Below, one piece after another: positions 19,438 to 29,283 of a DNA stretch of 64,000 nucleotides (position 1 is the first letter of the stretch; the number at the start of each line of letters is the position of its first letter). The position numbers and the translations under genes are program-made. The DNA lies in the NCBI GenBank assembly GCA_963556255.1, contig OY744611.1:67001-131000 (forward strand), read 5' to 3'. Origin of the DNA: Allolobophora icterica. Lineage: Eukaryota > Annelida > Clitellata > Crassiclitellata > Lumbricidae. The notes below the pieces were generated by a model. It searched no databases. It had not been told where the DNA came from and saw nothing but the letters and a program-made list of their open reading frames with translations.

Positions 19438-22400
19438 ATGACTAAATCATGTGCTTCTTACGGATGCACAGCAAAGCATGTTACTGGAGGATTACGCACG
19501 TTTCACAGGTTAGTAAAGACTAATATTGCTAAACATATACTGCGCCAGATCTCACCCGACCAGTTCATTGAAAATGTGAGCAGAATCCAGTGCGATCGCT
19601 ATAGAAAACGTGTTCATTTAGTACAACCTTTTACATTTAATCAACTTTAGCAGAATCGAGGCAATGCGAACCGCTATAGAAATCGTGTTCATTTACATTT
19701 AGTCGATTTCTTAACACGGCCCATCCAAATTTGGACAACCTAACATGTGATGATATAACTTGAATAATCACATGTAATATAGTCTATAGACACCCAGAAT
19801 AGACCAGTTTGAGCTGTGAAATTGTTGTTATACATGTGGACTGTGTAATATGTTTAATTAGCATTGTATGGGCAGGTCTACTGTCCAGTGAATGCTGTAT
19901 CGTTGTTTTTGTGCTACCATATTTGGTTGGTGAATAAAAGATTGATATATTTAGTTGCATTTAGCTGATTCGTCTTGGCTACCTCCCTCCTTTTCCAACA
20001 TGTGAGGAACTCTGCAAAAAGCTGATAACATTCTTTAAAACCTTAGTCACCTCCTCCATGACCTTCTACCTCCCGTTCTAAAGACCAGGTGTGATTTGCG
20101 CCCGCGTTTTCATAATCTGGTTCTCTCTAGATTTGACTCTCTTACCCGACGAGGTTTCCTGGGTAGGATACTGTACAGTTAGGCTCTGTTGCTATTATTT
20201 CATTTTTGATCTAACTAACATTATTACTTCATTGTTCTATTTTCTTTTCTCTCTGTGTAATATTGTCTATAAACGCGCTGTGCGTTTGATAGCATTCATT
20301 AAAGAATGTACTTACTGACTTACTTACATGTTCTCAGGCTTTAAGAAAGGCTATTATAATGGCATATTATAGTGCACAAGTTTTGGAAATCATGTGAGTT
20401 TACTGAGCACTGTTTTTACCATGGAGATATATGGTCAAACAATTGGTTAGGCCAGATTCCATTCACCTCATGCCACCATTAGGGCCTTCTAAATCAATGT
20501 TTTGCATGCAAGCATCACAAGCGCAAAAACATTTACCATTTCTTGTGTTTTGTTAGATTTCCAAAAAATGCTGGTCTTCGTGAAAAATGGATTATAGCAA
20601 CTAAGCGAAAGAATTTCAAACCAACTTCAGGGAGTTACATCTGTTCGGATCATTTTGTCGAGGAGGCATTTGATAAAAGCAAAAATTCTGGATTTTGCTC
20701 TAGACGGTATTTAAAAGCAGATGCTGTCCCTAGTGTCTTTGCATTTCCAGATCACTTGGCTCCAAAGAAAGTGAAAACTCGCAAACCTCCGCTGAATCGA
20801 AATTTTCCACAGTCCACAGATGATGTTGAAATTACAAAGACCTCTGATCAGATCAATGTGAACAGCAGAGGTACTGTAAGATCACTGAAATACAAACAAG
20901 CTCCTACAATTCGATATGTTGGTGACTGTGCTGACAAAGAGACTGACAGTTTGACAGAAATTAGAAAAAAGTTGCGGTTTGTTTTACATGCTTACCAGTT
21001 GCAGCGAAAGCGTGTGAAGGGGCTCATGCAACAATGTCAACGTATGAAAAAGCGTTATATTTCCCTTAAGAACGTTTTGGAAGAGCTTCAAGATAAAAAA
21101 TTAATAAACGAGCAAGCATCAACAAATCTGGAAAACATTGGTGCAGAAGTTAAAGATCTAATTCAGCGGCAAATGAAAGGCAAGAACAAAGTCAAGTACC
21201 CACCATCGTTGCGTACATTTGCCCTCACTTTGCATTTCTATTCAGCAAAGGCTTACGAGTATGTCAGAAAAACGTTCAACACTTGTCTTCCTCACCCAAA
21301 CACTCTGAGACGGTGGTACAGCAGTGTAAATGGACAACCTGGATTCACAGATGAGGCGTTGAAAATGCTCGCTTCAAAATGCCAACAACAGGAAAATCGT
21401 GAAGTTATCTGTGCACTCATGATGGACGAAATGTCTATACGGAAACAGGTTGAATGGGATGGCAACAGATCCTATGGGTTTGTAAATTACGGTACTGGTT
21501 TTGATGATGACGGTGTTGGAGTAGCGAAGGAAGCGTTTGTTCTGATGCTGGTGGCTGTCAATGGACACTGGAAGTTACCAGTAGGGTATTTTTTAACCGA
21601 TGGCCTGGACGCAAAGGAGAAAGCGAACATCATTACATAGTGTTTGGTCAAAATTTATACAACAGGAGTTCGAGTGGTTTCCCTAACATTTGATGGAGCC
21701 TCATCAAATCTGGCAATGTTGAAAATTTTGGGGGCAGACCTGTCAAATGTCCATAAGTTGAAAACTTGGTTCCCTCATCCAAGCAATGATCAACCAGTTT
21801 TTGTTTTACTGGATGCATGTCACATGTTGAAATTGATCAGGAATTGTTTTGGAGAGAAGAAAGTATTTGTAGACTGTAACAATGGTACTGTAAATTATAA
21901 CTTTATTGAAAAGTTGTTTGATCTTCAGGCCAAAGAAGGACTACATGCTGGAAACAAGTTAAAAAAGCATCACATGGAATGGCAGCGACAAAAAATGAAA
22001 GTGAAATTAGCTGCTCAGTTGCTCAGCAGAAGTGTTGCAGATGCACTTGAATTTTGTTCAGACCAACTGAACCTACAAAACTTTCAAGACTGTCATGCTA
22101 CAGCAACTTTTATTAAGATTATTGATCAATGTTTTGATGTTCTTAATAGCCGAAATTTTCTAGGCAAAGATTTCAAGCAACCCATATCAATCAGAAACCT
22201 TGAAAAGATCTCTCAATTTGTTGACCTAGCGTCTTTGTATCTTTTGAATTTGAAAGATAGCAGTGGAAAATTTATGCATGAGACGAATAGGAAGACTGGC
22301 TTCATTGGATTTGTGATCTGCTTACAAAGTGTGGTTCAATTAAGCAGAATGCTTCTTGATCCTGGTAACAGTCATTTCAAATTTTTACTGACTTACAAGC

Positions 22401-23215
22401 TTAGTCAGGATCACCTCGAAATGTTCTTTAGTGCAATCCGGAGTCAAGGTGGCTATAACAATAATCCGACAGCTCGTCAATTCATGTCAACATACAAGCG
22501 ACTGGTTGTTCACCATGCACTCAGAAACATTAAATCTGGCAACTGTCTGGCCCAAGACACAACAGGCATTCTATCTATTTCAAGCTCACCAGTTATAATC
22601 AACCAGTTAGAATGGCGAATGAAAAACGACGATTTTACAACAACTGCCTCAGAAGCAAACACAGGAACAGAACACTGCGACAAGTCGGACATGTTGCACA
22701 TGTCCCCAACGCAATTGTCTGAATACTCTGACGAAGTTGTGAAGTACATTGGGGGTTTTGTTGCAAGAAAAGTTCGGCGACTGATCCATTGTACAGCTTG
22801 CAGTAATGCAGTATGCGATGATAAATCGTCATGTTTGCTAGTGGATAAGAAGAGTCGCGGTCATCTGTTAAGGCCATCTGCGGACGTAATCTTAATCTGC
22901 AGGACAACGGAAAAATTCATACGACAAGGAGTGTCAGGAGGATTTAAGTTCATGAAGGACTTCATGAAGAAAGTTCCAGCGATGAAGTTAGCGATTAGAA
23001 AACATTTGGCAGGAAAACAGCTGTTCATTGGTCTGAAGGAACACATTGAAGATTTGCCTGTGGAGGACAATCATATGATCTTGCTGATTAATTTGATTAT
23101 TGACTCTTATGTCGATGTCCGGGTTCACCATATCGCAAGTGCAGAAACAATTCGACTCCAAGGAACCCGAGTTCGAAACACTCTCACAAAGCTTATTCTG
23201 TTTAAGAATCAATAG
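19438..23215 (+). pseudogene. THAP9-like P-element transposase with one premature TAG
   Basis: Two exons: 19438-19508 and 20557-23215, with a 1048-bp intron (donor CACAG then GTTAGT; acceptor TCTTGTGTTTTGTTAG). Splicing joins LRTFH-R-FPKNAGLREKW and completes the THAP zinc finger, C5, C10, C53 and H56, with the AVPSVFAFPD tail that closes THAP domains. A coiled-coil-like stretch follows (about 165-225), then the P-element catalytic core: MMDEMSIRKQVEWDG, LTFDGASSNLAMLKIL and LSQDHLEMFFSAIRSQGGYN. These carry the acidic residues expected of the RNase H-like fold. One TAG at 21638-21640 interrupts the frame between KANIIT and CLVKIYT. The frame resumes unchanged, so a CAG-to-TAG change is likely. 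Otherwise it appears full length (about 908 codons). It is either a recently killed copy or a readthrough case. Confidence 0.88.
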
Positions 23216-23469
23216 GGGTCTTAAATCAGACATGCTTTGAATTGCACGTGTACACGTAATAGAAGATAACCATGTTCATTTTTGAAGTGAATATTGAGTC
23301 AAGCTGTACAGTTTCTCCAAGAAAATGTTCTGTAGAAAATATAGTTTTTAAATTTGTATTTGTTTGTGAGCTCATCAGTACACATAAATAACTTACTAGG
23401 TCTATAGTACTGATCTTTAAGTAGTATTATAATTATTAGTTCCAGCTGTGGGCATGCCAAGTTTACACA

Positions 23470-23675
23470 CATTGACATAGGTGTAATTTGTGGGGGTATG
23501 AGGGGTACCCGTACCCCCCACTTTTTGGACTGGGGTACAGTACCCCGACTTTTTGAACAATGCCAGTCAATATTTTGTTATTGTGCCTTCCCAGAAAGCG
23601 CAGTCTCAGCCTTGCTTCATGTATGTAAGAAATTGGTACCCCCACTTTTTAGACCAAAGCTACGCCCCTGCACAT
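23470..23675. mobile_element. MITE-like inverted patch inside the P element
   Basis: Left part TTGTGGGGGTATGAGGGGTA and right part ATTGGTACCCCCACTTTTTA form imperfect inverted repeats, and the right end TAGCTACGCCCCT-like sequence (AAGCTACGCCCCTGC) resembles AGGGGCGTAGC-type MITE ends. The TSD is unresolved. Confidence 0.4.
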
Positions 23676-24109
23676 TGATAACTTTATAAATCAAAATAAC
23701 CATGCCAAGAACCATCTAATAACAATGTCAAGTTATGAGTTCAGTTTGTACAGATGAAATAATTTTGCATTAGTGTTTATTAAAGGTCATTTGCTATGTT
23801 GCATGTTGGAAGCATTTTGTCAATATACAGTAAAAATAACAATTGTGTTGTTATGTAAAAATTCTCATAATTACAAATATTTTTATTTATTAGCAATTAT
23901 TTTAGTAGAGATTTCATTCCATTAATTTTAACCTTTAAAGTAATGGTTTATTATAACTACATATCCCTCAATATCTTAATTTTCTACCAAAAGGCTAAGC
24001 CTACAGCACTATTAAACTTGTTTGGGAAATATGTAGGCCTATGTATAGAAACTTTGCACTAGAAAACAAGAAGTAAAATTCATTAAGAATTAACTAGCCC
24101 CATCTGTCA

Positions 24110-24600
24110 TTAGGATACCCACCCACCATTCCCACCTCTGACCTTAAATCACTCCACTGGCTGAAAATTCATAAGTGCATCCACTTCAAGGGCCTATCAC
24201 TAACCTACAACTTTTCACAATAAATACTCTTGGCCACTTTGGCAAACTTCATCATCTAGCTCTATCCGTGCATCCTACCTCGCTCTCTCCCATTCCCCAG
24301 TGTACTCACCTAAAATTCTCCGTCATCTGCCTCAACACCACACAGGCTTTCAGTCCAAATTGAAATCTCACCTCTTAAAGAACTCATTCCAATCCATCCA
24401 TATGTGTCTTACAAGCTTTCTCATCCTCAAAGAAGCGTGCTGCTCTGCCTCCTCTCTGGCAATCTGAACTCAACTCGATATCCCTGGACAAGGACAACCC
24501 TTCTGACACGACGCAGCACTCTCGAATAAGATGGTGCCGTGCGCTTAGCTTAAAAGTAGCGCTTTAGAAATTTGGAGTTTATAACTACGATTATGAGAGT
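24110..24600 (+). mobile_element. LINE 3' remnant inside the P element
   Basis: Encodes LHWLKIHKCIHFKGLSLTYN, the LHWLPIxxRI.FKxxxLTYK block of L2/CR1-like LINEs, followed by decayed C-terminal sequence and a 3' end GTAGCGCTTTAGAAATTTGG. The same 3' end recurs at 37160-37195. It is nested in the P element's 3' region. Confidence 0.65.
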
Positions 24601-24693
24601 TTCTATTGATTGTACCGTAAAGTCTGCTTTCTACAACCCATGACGTCACTGGCTAATTTTAGATGTTGGAATCAAACATTTACGGCATGCTGT

Positions 24694-24715
24694 ATCCAGG
24701 TTTATTATATCTATG
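24694..24715 (-). repeat. P element right TIR
   Basis: 22 bp, perfect inverse of the left TIR, followed by TSD copy ATTAGAAT. Confidence 0.93.
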
Positions 24716-24798
24716 ATTAGAATTAGTTGGCGTTAAGAGAATAATTCTTATTATATTGTGATAATTTAGTAATTGCGAAGTAAAATAGAGATTTATAG

Positions 24799-26625
24799 TC
24801 ACCCGATGTTTGCAGAAGGGATTGTCTCCATTTTGTCTCCTCTTTTGAAAGTAACACTCCATTCAATAGTTTGCATGTCTTCTAAATCTGAACTTTCATC
24901 AAACCCGTTGGTATTGTGTAGAGAGCCCATCAGTATTCCTTCGAAAGAAATATTGCTTAATCCTAATTCCTCTTCTTTGATCATCAGTCCTTCGCTCTTT
25001 AAACAATCTTTAAGTTCCATTTTCTCTCTGTGTCTCATCTTTTGGGGGTCAAAGTCATAAACTGCGCGCAATTTGATTTCTTCTGAAAGCCATAAAGAGT
25101 CCTTAAATACAGTCTTGTTGTCAAGACCTTAAACCTCAAGACCAAGACCTTGAACCTCAAGACCAAGACCAAGACCTTGAACCTCAAGACCAAGACCAAG
25201 ACCTTGAACCTCAAGACCAAGACCAAGACCTTGAACCTCAAGACCAAGACCAAGACCTTGAACCTCAAGACCTTGAACCTCAAGACCAAGACCGACACCA
25301 AGACCCAAAAAATCACAGTCGTATCTAGACTTCTATTCCTTACTAAAAATTGTCCAGTCGGACTACTCGTCATTTTAATGAAAACATGAGTTTTTTCTTT
25401 TATTCAAGCAAACAACTCTAAATGGAGACTGCAGAGAATTCCGAATTCGTATTTACAAAAGTCCTTCATGCGAAATGTTATTCCAAATGCCTGTTGAATT
25501 TTATAAAAACCAATTTGCACAGAATTTTCTGACCAAGACGTGACCTGTGGGGCCTCATAAAAATTCTGTCTCGTTGAAAAACACGGTCTACAAGTGCTGA
25601 AATCGCTAGCACACAAAGCAGCTTTTCAAGAACCGGATGTAAATGTACAAATTAATCATGAGTCTGTTTTGAAATCATTCCATGGCAAATAACCGAAAGT
25701 CAAAACAATTGTCCAAAACAAGTGAAGCCTCATTCACACCGTGTAAATACCAAAGCAATAACTGTATGAGTAATTATTGGATAAATTTTTAAAATTCTTG
25801 CCGTTTGTTAAAATTAATGACTGTTCATATTGACAAAAGTCTTGGTCTTGGTCTTGCAAAACCAAGACCAAGATTTTGAACCTCAAGACCAAGACCAAGA
25901 CCTTGAACCTCAAGACCAAGACCTTTGGTCTCAAGACCAAGACCAAGACCAAGACTTTTAAAAACGAACTCGAGTGCACTCGAGACCAAGGACAACAAGA
26001 CTGCTTAAATATGTTAAATGTATTGTACACAATTATGGCGTATCTTAGAATTATCTGCAGATTTCAAGCCATGCAACAAATACAAAGACAATTTCTTGCT
26101 TAAATAGGCCCTACTGTATCTTATTTTAGATATAAAAATTTTGCTTTTCTGAAGAACTTGGCAATTTCGAAAGAATTTAATCTAGAAGTGCGTCATAGAA
26201 GCGCTCTGTCCCGTTATAGGTAGCTTGAACTTGAAACTGGTTTTGATTTCTGGTTTGATTTCAGTTATGCGTGATTGTCATTGAATAATATAATTCGTGA
26301 ATATGACGCGCACATGATATAAGTGACCATTTGTTTATTTCATTATGCTGTCTTTGATTATGTGCAAAATAATATGAACATTCTTAAACTGCAGTTTACA
26401 GACTGGTTTTCATATCTTACAATCATTAAGCTTACATGCTCCTTGCATAGACAATTATGTTGCGCTAGGAATTTACTTATCTTCAGGTAGTCCTAAATAT
26501 TTGAAATATAGATCATATATAGTTACCTGTCACTGGTGCCTTTTGCTGCTTTTTGGGCCAATTCTCAGTTACTCCAGTGTCATCAGAATGTCTTCTTTTT
26601 ACAATGCGCCCACTTATTTCTCCTT
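24799..26625 (-). CDS. Gene D, two 3' exons, possible TRADD-N-like domain
   Basis: Exon 26625-26527 (99 nt, symmetric phase 1; acceptor TATTCTTATATTCAG, donor ACAG then GTAACT) encodes [17 protein letters not shown] and [12 protein letters not shown], a basic linker. Terminal exon 25082-24799 (284 nt; acceptor ATGGCTTTCAG, phase 1) encodes [20 protein letters not shown], then [33 protein letters not shown], and ends [11 protein letters not shown]. The opening strand-helix-strand layout parallels the gene B terminal exon (VIKLEVQIHD...GIEILNSQLD), so a truncated TRADD-N-like fold is possible. The 5' exons were not found. The 1.4-kb intron holds two arrays of a GACCAAGACCTTGAACCTCAA-type repeat. 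A P element inserted 75 bp beyond the stop. Confidence 0.5.
25120..25312. repeat. Tandem repeat, GACCAAGACCTTGAACCTCA type
   Basis: About eight units of roughly 18-24 bp in the intron of gene D. They generate the spurious frames rich in LVLRFKV and TKTLNLK. Confidence 0.9.
25838..25970. repeat. Second array of the same tandem repeat
   Basis: Starts with an inverted part (GTCTTGGTCTTGGTCTTGCA) followed by direct AAGACCAAGACC units, so it can fold back. It ends near GAACTCGAGTGCACTCGAGA. Confidence 0.85.
26007..26200. repeat. Intron segment repeated at 27264-27434
   Basis: AATATGTTAAATGTATTGTA through TTTAATCTAGAAGTGC appears again inside the repeat at 26829-27745 with scattered differences and short indels. 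Confidence 0.8.
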
Positions 26626-26828
26626 CTGAATATAAGAATAGGTTATTAGTGCATGCTAACGAAAAATGTCTGAAACTCATGTTGCAGTCAAATTCTCGCA
26701 ACACAATGAATGAAAATTTTCGTATCACCTTTCATACACATATGTGGTATAACAAAGAAAACGTAAAATACATTTAACACACATGCATCACTCAATTATA
26801 GTGCTATCGAGTTGCACACTAGAGGTCC

Positions 26829-27745
26829 ATAGTCCAGGCAATCTACAGTTAGACCGGGGTCCAAATTGAGTCAGAAGCTTTTTAAACGGTTTCCTGCTCA
26901 GACTAAATTGCTGAATAACATATCCAAAATCTGACAAAATTCTTCCACTGGAACGTTCTCAAAAATGAATTTCAAAATGGCGGATTGGCGGTTTCCTAAG
27001 AAATATCAATAATAATAAGGGCCTAACAATAATTTGCAGTTAGATATGGGCAAAACTGCCTCAGAAGCTTTTTAAACGGTTTCCTGCTCAGAAACTGTTG
27101 GTGAATAACATATCCAAAATCCCCCAAAATCGGACCACGGGAACACCCCAAAATGGCCAAATCCAATATGGCCACCGTCGACCATATTGGAAATTTCACC
27201 TTTTTTGTTTCCTATAGTATATGCACGTGTAATACCTCTAGTGTTCCTGATTTCGGTACGTAGAATATGTTAAATGTATTGTACACAATTATGGCGTAGG
27301 CCTATCTTAGAATATCTGCAGATTTCAAGCCATGCTGCAAATACAAAGATAATTTCCTACCTTATTTTAGATATAACATTTTTGGTTTTCAGACGAACTT
27401 TGCAATTTCGAAATAATTTAATCTAGAAGTGCATCATTTCTGATATTGTTTTCGCCATTCGAGGTCATCTTCACCTTGAAAGGTCATGGTCAAATTCATT
27501 TGAAGAAAAATTCACCTGTTTTGTTTTTAGAGTAGGCCTATTTGCACGTGTAATACCTCTAATGTTACTGATTTCGGTATATAGAATTCATTTCTGATAA
27601 TGTTTTCGCCATACGAGGTTATCTTCGTTTGGAAAGGTCATGGTCAAGGTCATTTTGTTACATCGATGACGCCATCAATCAAACAATCCATCATTCGGTA
27701 AATATAAATTTTATGTGTTGCTGTTCTTCACTGTGACCATATACT
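26829..27745 (+). repeat. Dispersed repeat, copy A of an inverted pair
   Basis: Starts TAGTCCAGGCAATCTA and ends ACTGTGACCATATAC. Internally CAGAAGCTTTTTAAACGGTT occurs twice, and a module of about 150 bp (GTAATACCTCTA...TTTCGGTA...GAATTCATTTCTGATA...AAAGGTCATGGTCAA) is tandemly repeated. The same modules run in reverse at 34020-35950. Mobility class unknown; no TIR or ORF identified. Confidence 0.75.
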
Positions 27746-28021
27746 ACTCTTGTCACAGAGTGATGTTTTGGTAGATTTCATGCCTAAGACGTGGCAGATG
27801 CCGCTAGTACAATTCCCTTATCTTGTTGTGGTCATCGAGGCCATCATAACCTCTGCTTCATCCCTCGGCCAAAATGTGTAATTCATCCATCAGGTACTTT
27901 CCTCCTACATTGAGATGTCTCAGTTATGGAAGCGATGTGGTTGCAGCAGTGCTCACATTTTATGTAGATTTGTGGACATGAAATCTACCACAACAAGTTG
28001 GCAAGAGTAGACTTCTGACTA
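27746..28021. other. Unassigned interval
   Basis: Nothing recognisable. Confidence 0.35.
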
Positions 28022-28165
28022 GAGCCCTGCGCCGACGTCATAGTGTCGGCGGCGGCGGCGCGCCGGGCATTTTTGGTCGGCGGCGGCGCGCCGTCGAACA
28101 AAAATCGGCGGCGGCGGCGCACACAAAATGTCGGCGTCGGCGCGGCGCGGCGCGGCGCGGCGTGC
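28022..28165. repeat. GC-rich (GGCGGC)n segment
   Basis: A sharply GC-rich island of GTCGGCGGCGGC and GCGGCGCGGC units within AT-rich DNA, opening with AGAGCCCTGCGCCGACG. It looks like the core of a non-autonomous DNA element similar in style to the GATCGA-rich hAT element, but I could not fix its ends. Confidence 0.6.
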
Positions 28166-28195
28166 CCAAGTCAGAAACATGAGTTACCATGGGCA

Positions 28196-28315
28196 TGCAG
28201 GAATTTTTCCGGAGGGGAGGCAAACATTTTCTAAGGGGGAAAAATTTTTCTAGGGGGCAAAATGACGTTTCTGCATGGAACATCTATTCACAAATCCAGG
28301 GGGCAAACCTTCGGA
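28196..28315. mobile_element. MITE remnant
   Basis: GGAATTTTTCCGGAGGGGAG, AGGGGGCAAAATGACG and AGGGGGCAAACCTTCGGACG suggest a decayed short DNA element. TSD not identified. Confidence 0.35.
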
Positions 28316-29256
28316 CGCCCGTGTGAGTCACTATGAGAGTTGAACAGCCGTTGGTCCTGTGACCAGTCAAAGGGCCAAGTTCTCTAAAGCCATTCCATCA
28401 CACTGAAGCTCAACTACATATAATGGGACTGAAAGAGAAGACACCTTCAGACATTTGCCTTACAAATATGAACATCCTTAATTACACTGCACATCTGTAT
28501 ACAGTGTATAGGTATTGGTAAATTGTAATCAGATGAAGCAACATGCATTTGCATATTGCATGAATACACTTGCATATGCACTGATACAGTGAAGGCCTAC
28601 ACACCAAGTCTCATGGCAGATGCTGGATAAGAGCATCCTCACAGTAAGAGAGGCTGCTGAAGCCATGAAATGAAATGTAAATATATACGTTTTCCTATGG
28701 TAATACACTGGCCGAGTGGCCTCATTCCTGTTAATTTTTCAATGAATTTACCAGGTTGTATGCTGCCCGTTTGAATTGGTGCCACGCCATTTAACGTTTC
28801 CACATATAGACCATTGTTTGTATCAGACTAAACTGAAAAAGACCATTCTTGATACTATACGTACTAAGTCAAAACCTGTGTCAACTGATACTGTTTACCT
28901 GAATAGATTCCGCCCAAAAATAATAATCAATTATACCTTCCCTTCTGCAGGATTATTACTTAAATGGCATATCTTGATATTAATAGCACTCATAAACTCC
29001 TCTAATCTTACAACATTAAGCCAAAAATTTACACCATTGTAGTAAGACCACAGACATCAAAGACAACAATCAATAAGTTATAGAAGCTATTCAACATGAA
29101 GGCAACGAATGAGGGAATACTGTAGTACTGTAGTACACATACAAAAACATGCATTGCATATTGCTTTTGTTGTCAAGGTATTAAGGAAATGGCAACAGGA
29201 ACAGGTGTATCAAAACAATGGTTACTTGTAACAAGATATCGCTTTAAATGACTGTG
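28316..29256. other. Unassigned interval
   Basis: No gene or repeat recognised; the open frame at 28776-29042 is AT-rich and unsupported. Confidence 0.35.
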
Positions 29257-29283
29257 TGTATCATGGCATAGAGACACGATCAT

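Larger units (their letters stand above)
19234..24723 (+). mobile_element. P-superfamily DNA transposon, complete ends
   Basis: The element is 19242-24715 (5474 bp). Its 22-bp perfect TIRs start CATAGATATAATAAACC (19242-19263 and inverted 24694-24715). The 8-bp TSD ATTAGAAT is perfect (19234-19241 and 24716-24723). An 8-bp TSD and CA...TG ends are P-element hallmarks. A 24-bp subterminal inverted repeat with one mismatch (19331-19354 and 24626-24649) contains the palindrome TGACGTCA on both arms, a candidate transposase or host-factor site. The two-exon THAP transposase gene fills 19438-23215. The 1.5 kb after it carries a LINE remnant and a MITE-like patch. The element lies 75 bp past the stop codon of gene D. 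Confidence 0.92.

Noticed and set aside
20543..21640. Transposase start at 20543
   Set aside because: The frame before 20557 is intron; the acceptor TTGTTAG at 20556 joins to the first THAP exon at 19508 and restores the zinc finger.
25035..25373. 112-codon frame with LVLRFKV repeats
   Set aside because: Created by the GACCAAGACCTTGAAC tandem repeat in an intron.
28038..28283. Arg/Ala-rich ORFs in the GC-rich patch
   Set aside because: All frames are open because of GGC repeats; no coding evidence.
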